Positions 8,080 through 15,938 of a stretch of 41,638 nucleotides of DNA are shown here, in pieces. Under the pieces are notes generated by a model, which had not been told where the DNA came from, did no database searches, and was given only the letters and a program-made list of their open reading frames with translations. Numbering within the stretch: the stretch's first letter is position 1; each line of letters begins with the position of its first letter. This DNA is from Spirochaetales bacterium (GTDB taxonomy: Bacteria; Spirochaetota; Spirochaetia; JABEVK01): NCBI GenBank assembly GCA_013044245.1, contig JABEVK010000008.1, forward strand, positions 1-41,638, read 5' to 3'. Made by a program: the position numbers and the translations under genes.

Positions 8080-8090
8080 AGTTAAGAAGT

Positions 8091-8119
8091 AATGTATAGC
8101 AGGTTTTACAAAAAGACAA
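8091..8119 (-). promoter_or_regulatory. Promoter of the thioredoxin-DipZ operon
   Basis: Read on the minus strand: -35 TTGTCT (8114-8119), a 17-base spacer and -10 TACATT (8091-8096). Good consensus and the right position for the gene at 8043. Confidence 0.6.
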
Positions 8120-8139
8120 GTTTAGTTTACATTTTTCTT

Positions 8140-8166
8140 AAAAAGGAACCCCAATCGTTGGAGCCC
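8140..8166 (-). terminator. Terminator of the egt-ABC transporter operon
   Basis: Minus-strand hairpin with a 9-bp stem including wobble pairs (8158-8166 with 8146-8154), loop CGA, then C and five T residues (8144-8140). It lies 22 bases beyond the last stop codon of the long unit starting at egtD. Confidence 0.6.
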
Positions 8167-8187
8167 TAGCTGTAGCTTTTTTGAGAC

Positions 8188-8547
8188 TTAGCCGCGGATC
8201 TGGAGAATCTTGAGAACAATAAGCTTCACAATGATCATTAAGGCTAGAACCCCACACAACCAAGGATCAAGAGTGTGGGTCAGGTCTTGGATCACCAGAA
8301 GTACCGAGAGTGCCGTAACCCCCGCCAGGTAAGCTACGCGGCTGGACACCGCCAAATGGTGAACGTCACGTTCGTCCTTCGGGTGTTCGCGAAAGACGAT
8401 CCCCGCATAGACAGCCATTGCTGCTGCAAAGATTCCTAGGACGAGCATTTGAAGTGCTGTAGGCATCAGCCAGTGAAAAGGATCGACCTTCAGTCCTAAG
8501 GTAATTAGAACAGCAAGGGCTACGAGAATTTCACTCGCCTTCTTCAT
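8188..8547 (-). CDS. Small four-helix membrane protein paired with an XRE regulator
   Basis: 119 residues with four predicted membrane helices (about 5-20, 28-48, 63-82 and 92-110) and a charged loop FREHPKDERDVHHLAVSSR between helices 2 and 3. I start at 8547 (MKKASEILVALAVL) because GGAGG lies 8 bases upstream; the longer frame would run far into the XRE gene. It overlaps the XRE gene by 17 bases. XRE/small-membrane-protein pairs of this shape are common in Firmicutes and spirochaetes and the membrane partner is usually uncharacterised. It may sense membrane state or bind the regulator. Last gene before the operon terminator. Confidence 0.7.
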   Translation of the reverse strand: MKKASEILVALAVLITLGLKVDPFHWLMPTALQMLVLGIFAAAMAVYAGIVFREHPKDERDVHHLAVSSRVAYLAGVTALSVLLVIQDLTHTLDPWLCGVLALMIIVKLIVLKILQIRG

Positions 8548-8743
8548 AAAAGAGTTCCTCCACGGTAATTCCCAATACTTTGGCCAGGCGTAAGGCAAGC
8601 TGTACGGATGGGGTGTAATTGCCTTTCTCAATCGAAATAATTGTCTGCCTTGTTACACCCGTCTTCTGTGCCATTTCTTCTTGCGTCAGACCAACCTGAG
8701 AACGAAAGATTCTTAACTTATTCAAAAGCGCCGTATCTGGCAT
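8531..8743 (-). CDS. XRE-family helix-turn-helix regulator (YgzD-like)
   Basis: 70 residues forming a single Cro/CI-type domain: QVGLTQEEMAQKTGVTRQTIISIEKGNYTPSVQLALRLAKVLGITVEELF. This is the compact YgzD-like subgroup with no sensor domain. It starts 15 bases after the ABC permease stop and overlaps the membrane-protein gene, so it appears to be part of the same transcript as the egt and transporter genes. No ribosome site is obvious at the ATG; expression may rely on coupling to the upstream gene. It could autoregulate the operon or act only with its membrane partner. Confidence 0.82.
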   Translation of the reverse strand: MPDTALLNKLRIFRSQVGLTQEEMAQKTGVTRQTIISIEKGNYTPSVQLALRLAKVLGITVEELFYEEGE

Positions 8744-8758
8744 TTCGTAAATGTAAAG

Positions 8759-9496
8759 TCAAGTTGACAAACTTGTCAAGGTGAACGGTATAGCCGTGCC
8801 AACGGGCTTCTTATGCAAAGCCAACACCCAATCGGCCAACAAAGCCAAAACCCCTGCCGTTAAAGCCCCCTGCAACAGATAACTGTAATTAAACTCACTG
8901 ATTCCGGCCAGAATGGGACGTCCTAGTCCCCCCGCCCCCATGGTGGCCCCCACCGTAGCGGTACCGATATTGATCATCACCGATGTTCTTAAACCCGAAC
9001 GAATTCCCGGCAAAGCCAAGGGGAAATCAACCTTGATCAGCTTTTCCCACCGTGAAAAGCCCAGGCCTGAAGCGGCGTCCTGGACCTCGACGCTCACTGA
9101 GTCAAACGCTGATAAGGCTCCGTGAAAAATGGGAAGGATTCCAAAGGCTACCAACGCCCAAAACACAGGGACTGTCCCGAAGCCCAGAAAAGGAACCATG
9201 AGGGCCAAAAAAGCCACGGGGGGTACCGTCTGCAAAAGTGTTCCCGTAGCGCCAAGCAAAGTTCTTGCACTGCCAGGGCGCCAATGAGCCCAAACAGCTC
9301 CCAGTAAACCAACCACCAGGGCCACGGCACTGGTTGAGGCGACCAAGGCGATGTGTTCCCCTGTAAGACCCCAGGGGGCTTCCAAAGGATACATCGCGGC
9401 CTGGGGGTCACCCAGAAGGAGCCTTAACGTGGCATTTAACGTGAAAGGGACCGACAAAACGCCCAGCAGGAGTGCCAAAACTAAACCCCGAAGCAT
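8759..9496 (-). CDS. yehW: OpuC/YehW-type ABC permease
   Basis: 245 residues with about six membrane helices and the inner-membrane coupling signature (EVQDAASGLGFSRWEKLIKVDFPLALPG shape, followed by GTATVGATMGAGGLG). It is an OpuCB/ProW-type permease subunit. Length and position match YehW in the E. coli yehZYXW order. The ATG overlaps the stop of the ATPase gene (TGATG). It would form a heterodimer with the longer permease at 10433-11602. Confidence 0.85.
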   Translation of the reverse strand: MLRGLVLALLLGVLSVPFTLNATLRLLLGDPQAAMYPLEAPWGLTGEHIALVASTSAVALVVGLLGAVWAHWRPGSARTLLGATGTLLQTVPPVAFLALMVPFLGFGTVPVFWALVAFGILPIFHGALSAFDSVSVEVQDAASGLGFSRWEKLIKVDFPLALPGIRSGLRTSVMINIGTATVGATMGAGGLGRPILAGISEFNYSYLLQGALTAGVLALLADWVLALHKKPVGTAIPFTLTSLST

Positions 9497-10452
9497 CAGG
9501 ATTGATCCTCGGCCGCGAGTTTTTCAATGGCCTTTTTATAAAGTTGTCCCAGAACTTGGCTACCGTCGACCACATATAAGCTGTCTTTTCCCAAGGCGAC
9601 CATTAAGGAAAAGGCATCACGGAGATTCGTATTGTGTTGAACCTGGTCTAGGGAACCGACTTCGACCCCAGCCCCAAGAGGTTCCATTACGTCCTGCGCA
9701 CGGTAACGGATCAAACGTTTTAACGCGCGGTCAGCACCCAGAAACTCCTGAACAAAAGGGGTGGCCGGTGAGCGCAGAACCTCCGAAGGTGAGGCGTGCT
9801 GAACAAGCCTCCCTTGCTGTAAAACGAGGAGTCTGTCGGACAGCAGTACGGCTTCATCAAGATCATGGGTTACCAACAGAATAGTTTTTTTGACGTGTTT
9901 TTGAATCGACAGTAAAACTTTTTGAAGCCGATTTCTTTGAAGGGCATCAACAGCACCAAAAGGTTCGTCCATCAACAACAGAGGGGGGTCCCCAGCTAAG
10001 GCCCTGGCGATTCCCACCCGTTGAGCTTCCCCCCCTGAAAGTTCCGCTGGGAACTTTTTGCGAAAACGCGAAGGTTCTAACCCTACTAAATCCAGAACCT
10101 CGTCAATGCGGCTCTGTGTTCGTGCCGCTGGCCATTTTAAAAGCTGGGGAACTGCGGCCACGTTTTGAGCCACGGTCCAATGGGGAAAAAGCCCTACCCC
10201 TTGGATGCTGTAGCCCATCGATCGTCTCAAGGTTTCGGGCTCATACTGACTTAAAGGCTGATCCTGATAAAAGATCTTCCCCGTTGTCGGGTTAAGAAGT
10301 CGATTGACCAGACGGAGGGTTGTGGATTTTCCACAACCCGAGGGTCCTACGAGAACCGAGACTTCTCCTTCCTGCAAGGCAAAACTCAGATTCTGGACGG
10401 CGGGAATACCCTGGTAAAGAACCCCAACGTCTTCAAACTGCAGAACTGGCAC
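9496..10452 (-). CDS. yehX: OpuC/YehX-type ABC ATPase
   Basis: 318 residues. Walker A GPSGCGKST at about 36-44, signature LSGGEAQRVGIARAL, Walker B LLLMDEPFGAVDA and the switch His in LLVTHDLDEA are all intact. The C-terminal 70 residues (after RYRAQDVMEP) look like a shortened CBS region, as in osmoprotectant ATPases gated by ionic strength. I choose GTG at 10452 because AGGAGG lies 7 bases upstream; the upstream TTG is too close to it. The gene overlaps the permease before it by 20 bases and the one after it by 1. Confidence 0.87.
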   Translation of the reverse strand: MPVLQFEDVGVLYQGIPAVQNLSFALQEGEVSVLVGPSGCGKSTTLRLVNRLLNPTTGKIFYQDQPLSQYEPETLRRSMGYSIQGVGLFPHWTVAQNVAAVPQLLKWPAARTQSRIDEVLDLVGLEPSRFRKKFPAELSGGEAQRVGIARALAGDPPLLLMDEPFGAVDALQRNRLQKVLLSIQKHVKKTILLVTHDLDEAVLLSDRLLVLQQGRLVQHASPSEVLRSPATPFVQEFLGADRALKRLIRYRAQDVMEPLGAGVEVGSLDQVQHNTNLRDAFSLMVALGKDSLYVVDGSQVLGQLYKKAIEKLAAEDQS

Positions 10453-11602
10453 GCACAAGCCTCCTTTGGCTGGTTTTTACCAAAAGTTTGAGCAGTTGAT
10501 CAGCAACCCCTGAAACGATCAGAACGAGTAAAACTCCCAGCACGACCATATCTTGCGAAGTCTGTCCAATGCCTTGAAATATAAACCACCCCAACCCTCC
10601 ACCACCGATCAAGGGGGCAAGTGTCGCATTCCCTACGGTTTGCACAAAAGCTAATCGAAAGCCGGCGAGTGCCGAGGGCAAAGCCAAAGGAAGTTCAACC
10701 TTCCAAAAAACATTTGAAGAAGAGAACCCGAGACCATAAGCGGCGTGAATGACCTCGGGGGGAACCATAGCCAGACCCGCTTGAACGGCCGAGGCCAGGG
10801 GTAAGATAGCCCATAAGGTGAGCGCAATTTCGGCGGGAGTTGGCCCGATGCCCCCTACTCCCCACACTTGAAGGCCGGGAAAGGCCCGAACAAGGGCCGC
10901 CAAAGGGATCATTAAAAGCCCAAACAGAGCGATCGAAGGAATGGTTTGAATCACTGAGGCCATTTGGAGCAAGACTTTTCCCCAGCGGAACCTAAAGCTC
11001 GCCACGCCTAAAGGGAAGCCCAAGATCACGGCCCCAGCCATTGCCCCTGCGGTCAAACTCAGGTGTTGCCACAGCTTCTGGCCAACCAGGGAGGGGTCTG
11101 CCTCTTTAACTACAGATATAGCCGAACAACCGCCCATCACGAAAGTAATCGTTGCCACACCAAGAACAACCAGTCGTAAAAAGATACCAAGCCGCGAAGC
11201 TTTTGTGTTGACCAGGGCCCGGTAAACGGCAAGCCCTTGAACAAGCCAAAAGCCCAAACTCGGTGAGATCCACAGCTCTTGTGACAGCCCGGTGCCCCCA
11301 GGCCAGGTCAGGGTGGGCAAACACCACAGCAGAAAGGCGAGAAGAAATAAAAAAAACTCCTGAAAAACTCCCGCCAAAAAGATCAAAACTATTACCACCA
11401 GCAGACCTGACCAAAGGTTGGGGTAAGTGGTCAAAAGCTTGAAGAAATACACGGGGGGACCGCTGGTGACACGATTAGGGTCAAGCTGGTAAAGCGGGAG
11501 AAAAACAAAAATCAAGGCAACGGCAATGCCCCAGACTGCCGTACGCCCGTTCAATAAAGTGAATTGCCCGTTCAGCGAAGAAAGCCTTTCTCTGTCAGCC
11601 AT
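10433..11602 (-). CDS. yehY: OpuC/YehY-type ABC permease with extra N-terminal helices
   Basis: 389 residues. About 180 N-terminal residues contribute extra membrane helices (GIAVALIFVFLPLYQL, LLVVIVLIFLAGVFQEFFLFLLAFLLW and others). Then comes a standard OpuC permease core (EVIHAAYGLGFSSSNVFWKVELPLALPSALAG, then GNATLAPLIGGGGLG). The extended N-terminus and length match YehY (about 385 residues) rather than OpuCB. The start overlaps the binding-protein gene by 31 bases with no strong ribosome site, so translation is probably coupled. It pairs with the permease at 8759-9496. Confidence 0.85.
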   Translation of the reverse strand: MADRERLSSLNGQFTLLNGRTAVWGIAVALIFVFLPLYQLDPNRVTSGPPVYFFKLLTTYPNLWSGLLVVIVLIFLAGVFQEFFLFLLAFLLWCLPTLTWPGGTGLSQELWISPSLGFWLVQGLAVYRALVNTKASRLGIFLRLVVLGVATITFVMGGCSAISVVKEADPSLVGQKLWQHLSLTAGAMAGAVILGFPLGVASFRFRWGKVLLQMASVIQTIPSIALFGLLMIPLAALVRAFPGLQVWGVGGIGPTPAEIALTLWAILPLASAVQAGLAMVPPEVIHAAYGLGFSSSNVFWKVELPLALPSALAGFRLAFVQTVGNATLAPLIGGGGLGWFIFQGIGQTSQDMVVLGVLLVLIVSGVADQLLKLLVKTSQRRLVRASSAV

Positions 11603-12522
11603 TGCCTAGCCACTGTACCAGAATCCTGGCCTTCGACGACGATTTTTGCGTTCAGAGTTTGAAGAGTTCTTAAATCCAAAAGGGCAAAAACGGGGGCAAG
11701 GTCTGCGCTCAGGTCGGGATACTTCAACAGCACCGCTTGCCTCACCAACGGTGCTGGCTGATACACGGGCTGAACGTTTTTATCATCGGTCAGAACAACA
11801 AGATGAAAAGCTGCCAGTTGGCCATCGGTACCGTACGCCATAGCCGCGTTGACCCCGTTCGTTCCCTCGGCACAGGCTTTCTCGGTCGTCGCCGTGTTAC
11901 CTCCCGAAAGGGTCAAAACTTGTTGGGGTTCAAGGTGAAAGCCGTAGGCGGCCTCAAATGAAGGCAATGCCGCAGGACTGTTGACGAACTCATCAGATCC
12001 AGCCAGTTTGAAATACCCGCCCTTGTTGACGTAGGCGGCTAAATCAGAAAGCGTCGCAAGGTGGGCCTTTTGCGCCAGTTGGTCACTGACAGCAATGGCC
12101 CAGGTATTATCTGCAGGGGCCGCTGGCAACCACACAAGCTTGTTTTGTGCCAAATCCAGGTCGTGGACTCGTTGCCAGGCTTGAGAAGCGTTTTTCCACA
12201 CCGACTGGTTGGCCTGATGGAAAAAATAGGCACCATTTCCCGTGTATTCGGGATAGATGTCGATTTGGCCTTCGAGTAAAGCTTTGCGAACAATCGCGGT
12301 ACCACCCAACTGAAGACGGTCAACGACGTGGTAACCATGCTGAATCAGAACCAAACGAATCATCTGCCCCAGCAGTCCACCCTCGGTATCCATTTTTGAC
12401 CCTACGACGATCGTTTTGTTCTGGACAGCCGATTGACAGGAAGTTAGGGCCAAGCCCAGAACCGCCATCGTTAAGCTTAAGGCCAGCACGGATGCATGAA
12501 GTTTGCCAACAGTCTTGCTCAT
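11572..12522 (-). CDS. yehZ: OpuC/YehZ-type substrate-binding lipoprotein
   Basis: 316 residues. The signal peptide ends in the lipobox LTSC (ALGLALTSCQ context), so it is a membrane-anchored receptor. The mature part has the OpuAC-type type-II binding fold: IVVGSKMDTEGGLLGQMI, then LQLGGTAIVRKALLEGQIDIYPEYTG. I choose ATG 12522 because GGGAG lies about 9 bases upstream and the signal peptide begins there. This fold binds quaternary-ammonium compounds through an aromatic cage, and the EgtU/EgtV receptors for ergothioneine belong to the same family. It lies 41 bases after DUF427 in the egtDB unit, so a trimethylhistidine-derived ligand is plausible but unproven. Confidence 0.85.
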   Translation of the reverse strand: MSKTVGKLHASVLALSLTMAVLGLALTSCQSAVQNKTIVVGSKMDTEGGLLGQMIRLVLIQHGYHVVDRLQLGGTAIVRKALLEGQIDIYPEYTGNGAYFFHQANQSVWKNASQAWQRVHDLDLAQNKLVWLPAAPADNTWAIAVSDQLAQKAHLATLSDLAAYVNKGGYFKLAGSDEFVNSPAALPSFEAAYGFHLEPQQVLTLSGGNTATTEKACAEGTNGVNAAMAYGTDGQLAAFHLVVLTDDKNVQPVYQPAPLVRQAVLLKYPDLSADLAPVFALLDLRTLQTLNAKIVVEGQDSGTVARQWLTEKGFLR

Positions 12523-12563
12523 GGGGGTAACTCCCGTCTTGATATTTCCCTTTCTTATAAACA

Positions 12564-12845
12564 TCAGGGTTGAATGTCGACACCTTTCCAAAAGGCGTAG
12601 TACCCGCGAATCTCGCTTGCCGCGGCCTTGGGATCGGGATAATACCAACACGCATCAATATTCTGACCCTCGGCAATTTTAACCGTCTTGTAGCTGGCAA
12701 GCCCCTTCCAGGGACAAATCGAGGTCGTTGAGCTATCGATAAAGTGTTGGGCTACTAAGGATTCTGGGGGAAAGTAATGATTTCCCTCCACCACGATGGT
12801 TTTGTCGCTTTCTGCCAACAAAACACCTTTCCATAAAGCTTTCAT
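12564..12845 (-). CDS. DUF427-domain protein
   Basis: 93 residues covering a complete DUF427 domain: MKALWKGVLLAESDKTIVVEGNHYFPPESL, then STTSICPWKGLASYKTV and the C-terminal YYPDPKAAASEIRGYYAFW. This small beta-barrel family is widespread and has no firmly assigned reaction. AAAGGAGC lies 6 bases upstream of the ATG. It sits between egtB (28 bases away) and the ABC receptor (41 bases away). That placement suggests a role in ergothioneine or quaternary-amine metabolism, which is an inference only. Confidence 0.85.
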   Translation of the reverse strand: MKALWKGVLLAESDKTIVVEGNHYFPPESLVAQHFIDSSTTSICPWKGLASYKTVKIAEGQNIDACWYYPDPKAAASEIRGYYAFWKGVDIQP

Positions 12846-12873
12846 GATCCGCTCCTTTTGTTAAGCATTTTTT

Positions 12874-14124
12874 TCAAAGTTCACGAGCCAGACGAATTCC
12901 TGAAAATTGCCAGCAAGCCCAGGTCGGGAAAAAGTTTCTGTACGTTTTGCGGATATGGCCTTCTGGTGTCGCACACGACCCCCCGCGCAAAACGTACTGA
13001 TTGACCATAAACTTACCGTTGTATTCGCCCACAGCTCCGGGGGCCGCTTGGTAGCCCGGGTATGGGGAATAGCTCGACGAGGTCCATTCCCAAGCGTCTC
13101 CCAGCATTTGAACCAATTCTCCTTCGGGAGCGGGACGGGGGTGATACTCGCCGCTATCGGCAAAATGGCCAGTTAAAGGCACCGATTGGGCGGCATTTTC
13201 CCATTCGGCTTCTGTGGGCAAGCGGGCGTGAGCCCAACGGGCAAAAGCGTCAGCTTCAAAGTATCCGACGTGGACAACGGGCCTAACGGGGTCTAATTCC
13301 CCTAACCCCCAAAGGGTGAACTCATACCATTTTCCGTCTTGCTTGCGCCAGTATAAAGGTTGGGTTCGTTTTGATTTTTGACACCAATCCCAGCCTTCGG
13401 CCAACCAATACTGAGGGTCTTGATACCCGCCTTGGTCAACAAACTGGGCATACTCGGCGTTCGTTGTCAGCCGTGACGCCAACTGATAGGCGTTCACAAA
13501 CACCCGATGCTGGGGTGTTTCATTGTCAAAAGCAAACCCCTCTCCCGTGTGCCCTAGGTGCACCATCCCTTCGGGGAAGCTTTTCCAGCTCAAGGCGGCA
13601 CCTTGCGTTCGAGAAGGTGTCCGAGACAAGTCCACCTCGTGGTAAGCCGGGGCCAAAGGGTTGTACGAAAAAAGGAGCTTTTGGTCGGTCAAAAGAAGTT
13701 CTTGGTGCTGCTGTTCGTGGTTTAAACCCAATTCCAACAAATTATGAAACTCAGGATCTTTCCACACCCGTTCAGGAAGGTTTAAAAGTCGCTGATCGAC
13801 GTTCCGACGGTAGTGAAGTACTTGGTCAAGACTGGGGCGTGTCAACATTCCCCGCTGAGGCCTGGGGTGTTTTTCACCAACGGCGTTGTAATAGGAATTG
13901 AACAAAACCCGAAAGTTTACATCAAAAGGGTGAAAAGGCTTTTCCCATCGTTCCAGTAAAAATGTTTCAAAAAACCAGGTGGTGTGAGCCAGGTTCCATT
14001 TGGTGGGACTGGCCTCTTCGGCAGGTTGAACACAGCAGTCTTCGGCAGAAAGCGGGCTGGCTAAGGCTACCGACTGGGAACGAACCTTCCGGTAAAACTC
14101 TTGGGCTTTTTCAAAGCTTAGCAT
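12874..14124 (-). CDS. egtB: Ergothioneine synthase EgtB (hercynine sulfoxide-forming non-heme iron enzyme)
   Basis: 416 residues in two domains. The N-terminal DinB_2-like domain supplies the three iron-binding histidines: His47 (NLAHTTWF) and His136/His140 in HEQQHQE. The C-terminal formylglycine-generating-enzyme-like domain ends in GGSCATPEGHIRKTYRNFF...GIRLARE, the classical EgtB ending. EgtB joins hercynine to a thiol with O2. The co-substrate is gamma-glutamylcysteine in type I and cysteine in type II enzymes. No egtA or egtC is in the window, which favours the cysteine-using type, unproven. The start overlaps the egtD stop by 7 bases. Confidence 0.92.
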   Translation of the reverse strand: MLSFEKAQEFYRKVRSQSVALASPLSAEDCCVQPAEEASPTKWNLAHTTWFFETFLLERWEKPFHPFDVNFRVLFNSYYNAVGEKHPRPQRGMLTRPSLDQVLHYRRNVDQRLLNLPERVWKDPEFHNLLELGLNHEQQHQELLLTDQKLLFSYNPLAPAYHEVDLSRTPSRTQGAALSWKSFPEGMVHLGHTGEGFAFDNETPQHRVFVNAYQLASRLTTNAEYAQFVDQGGYQDPQYWLAEGWDWCQKSKRTQPLYWRKQDGKWYEFTLWGLGELDPVRPVVHVGYFEADAFARWAHARLPTEAEWENAAQSVPLTGHFADSGEYHPRPAPEGELVQMLGDAWEWTSSSYSPYPGYQAAPGAVGEYNGKFMVNQYVLRGGSCATPEGHIRKTYRNFFPTWACWQFSGIRLAREL

Positions 14125-15080
14125 GCCAGTCTCCCCACTCTCCTGGGCATGGAACTCGGCCGAGCCAAGACCATCGTGTACCAGTTTTTTTGATCCGTCC
14201 AGGGAGTTTGACTGTCAAAGCCCGCACGCTTTAACAAGCTAGCAAAGGCATCAGGGGTGTACTTGTAGCTGTTCTCCGTGTGAATTCTTTCTCCTTTTGC
14301 AAACGCGCGTTGCCCCCCTGGCCACGAGATACTGTTTTCACGCCGTGCTTCAAGGTGCATTTCTATGCGCGACTGGGCTTGATTGAACCAGGCGACATGA
14401 CGCCAATCCTCCAACTGAAAATTGGCACCGATTAACTTGTTCACGTGCGAAAGGATATTCAAATTGAAGGCGGCAGTGACCCCTTCCTTATCGTTGTAGG
14501 CGGCCTCAAGAACGCTGACAGACTTAACTAAATCTACCCCAATCAATAATGATCCTTGCTCGTCTAAATGCTTTCGTAACTGAGACAAAAGTTTCACGGC
14601 TTGATCGGGATCAAAATTCCCAATCGAAGAACCCGGGTAGAAGATTAACCTGCGGTCACGAGGAATATCGCTGGGAAGGGTGATTTCTTTGGTGATATCC
14701 CCGGCGATGGCACGGGCCTCGGTTTCTGGTAGAACTTTTTTGAGCCGATTGACACCCGCCGTCAAGTAATCAGCAGAAATATCGACGCCAACAAAGCGGT
14801 GGGGGCGAAGCAAGCGGCAGAGGTGTTCGGCTTTTTCACACCCCCCCGCGCCAGGCTCTATAACAGTGGCGCATTCACCAACAGCCTCTGAAATGGCCCC
14901 TGAGTTTTGCTCCAAGATTTCTCGTTCGGTTCTTGTGGGGTAGTATTCCGTCAAACCTGTAATTTTATTGAAAAGAACTGAGCCCTTTTGGTCGTAAAAA
15001 AACTTGGGGGCCAGGCTTGCCAGGGGGTTTTTTAAGCCTTTGACAATCTCAGTTGCAATACCAGTGTCAAGATGTTTCAT
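14118..15080 (-). CDS. egtD: L-histidine N-alpha-methyltransferase EgtD
   Basis: 320 residues, the usual length. The diagnostic N-terminal block KFFYDQKGSVLFNKITGL...YYPTRTE is present, followed by the SAM-binding strand and loop VIEPGAGGCEKAEHL (about 74-87) and FVGVDIS. The enzyme trimethylates histidine to hercynine using three SAM, the committed step of ergothioneine synthesis. GAGGAGG lies 5 bases before the ATG. It is the first gene of the long minus-strand unit that continues through egtB, DUF427 and the YehZYXW-type importer. Confidence 0.94.
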   Translation of the reverse strand: MKHLDTGIATEIVKGLKNPLASLAPKFFYDQKGSVLFNKITGLTEYYPTRTEREILEQNSGAISEAVGECATVIEPGAGGCEKAEHLCRLLRPHRFVGVDISADYLTAGVNRLKKVLPETEARAIAGDITKEITLPSDIPRDRRLIFYPGSSIGNFDPDQAVKLLSQLRKHLDEQGSLLIGVDLVKSVSVLEAAYNDKEGVTAAFNLNILSHVNKLIGANFQLEDWRHVAWFNQAQSRIEMHLEARRENSISWPGGQRAFAKGERIHTENSYKYTPDAFASLLKRAGFDSQTPWTDQKNWYTMVLARPSSMPRRVGRLAC

Positions 15081-15141
15081 GTGGCCTCCTCTTACAGGTT
15101 ACTTCACTTAGACGCTGGAGAAAAGGAATACCTTACAAAAA

Positions 15142-15170
15142 AATTAAGAATACAAATAAAGGACCATCAA
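15142..15170 (-). promoter_or_regulatory. Candidate promoter of the egtD operon
   Basis: On the minus strand, -35 TTGATG (15165-15170), a 17-base spacer and -10 TTAATT (15142-15147), 62 bases upstream of the egtD start in an AT-rich stretch. No operator palindrome is obvious. Confidence 0.45.
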
Positions 15171-15274
15171 AGGTTCGATAGGTCGCTAGAGAACTTCTTG
15201 GATTCATCTGGGCTATAGGTATAGCAGTTGAACGAAATAAAGCAGCCTAGGTAAGGAGGAAAGGTCAATTCATA

Positions 15275-15610
15275 TCAAATGTTAGATTCTTGGTACTGAA
15301 ACTGAAATCTTGTGATTTTTGGAAGAATATCAATGAGACGGTTGGATTCCTCCTCCAAATCAAAATCGTCCTGGAGTCCGAGCCAGAATTCTGCAGAGGT
15401 TCCAAAGAAACTCTTAAGGCGAAGAGCTGTATCGGCGGTAATTCTCCTACGACCGTGAATTATTTCAGAGATTCTTGTCTGAGGAATACCCGTTTCTTTC
15501 GAAAGTTTATAGGCGGAAATATTCATGGGTTCAAGAAATTCTTTTAGCAGAATTTCTCCAGGATGAATATTCGGTAGTTTTTCGTCAGTGATAGTCGCTA
15601 ATTCTGACAC
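15275..15610 (-). CDS. higA: HigA-family antitoxin
   Basis: 111 residues with the HigA-type helix-turn-helix: IHPGEILLKEFLEPMNISAYKLSKETGIPQTRISEIIHGRRRITADTALRLKSFFG, then the typical AEFWLGLQDDFDL. It neutralises the HigB toxin and represses the pair. I choose GTG at 15610 because GGGGAGG lies 6 bases upstream; the longer frame starts inside higB without such a site. It overlaps the toxin gene by 26 bases, the usual coupled arrangement with toxin first. Confidence 0.9.
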   Translation of the reverse strand: MSELATITDEKLPNIHPGEILLKEFLEPMNISAYKLSKETGIPQTRISEIIHGRRRITADTALRLKSFFGTSAEFWLGLQDDFDLEEESNRLIDILPKITRFQFQYQESNI

Positions 15611-15866
15611 GATCGGCCTCCCCGTTCTTCCATTCAAATACTATTCTCCATTGGCTGGTTATTCGAATGCTGTATAACCCAACCAGATTACCTTTTAGCA
15701 GTTCCAGCCGATTGCCAGGTGGAACTCTCAAGTCCTCGACAATTTGCGCATTGTTGATCATTCTAAGTTTCCGACGGGCGGTGTCCTGGATCTCGACCGG
15801 AAATCTTCGGGAACGCATACCATTCCAGATTGATTCAATTTCTTGGTCGTCAAATGAACGAATCAC
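15585..15866 (-). CDS. higB: HigB-family toxin (RelE-like mRNA interferase)
   Basis: 93 residues from a GTG start: VIRSFDDQEIESIWNG, then FPVEIQDTARRKLRMINNAQIVEDLRVPPGNRLELLKG, YSIRITSQWRIVFEW and the C-terminal RVRISDYH. All landmarks of the short HigB family are present, including the C-terminal His. The open frame extends 27 codons upstream, but the family begins here and AGGA lies 5 bases before the GTG. It would cut ribosome-bound mRNA when HigA is lost. It forms a complete type II toxin-antitoxin locus in an otherwise gene-poor stretch flanked by an IS66 scrap. Confidence 0.9.
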   Translation of the reverse strand: MIRSFDDQEIESIWNGMRSRRFPVEIQDTARRKLRMINNAQIVEDLRVPPGNRLELLKGNLVGLYSIRITSQWRIVFEWKNGEADRVRISDYH

Positions 15867-15922
15867 GTATCCTATACTAACGCATGGCGTAAGTAAGGTC
15901 AAGTTCGAAGCGTTTTCCTCTC

Positions 15923-15938
15923 TGTCAACATAGAAGTC
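15923..15938 (+). repeat. Copy 1 of a 16-bp intergenic repeat
   Basis: CTGTCAACATAGAAGT occurs here and again at 33733-33748 in the same orientation. Both copies are followed two bases later by CCTG. They could be transposon-end remnants, since IS21-type ends often begin TGTCAAC. The stretch 15867-16203 otherwise holds no gene I can recognise; it contains a spaced inverted repeat CGCCAGC/GCTGGCG around 15950 and 16000. Confidence 0.4.

Noticed and set aside
13371-13901. Long plus-strand frame inside egtB
   Set aside because: It is the antisense shadow of a well-supported gene on the other strand.
15230-15290. GTAAGGAGGAAAGG as a ribosome site for an unannotated plus-strand gene
   Set aside because: The only nearby start gives a six-codon frame; probably chance or gene debris.
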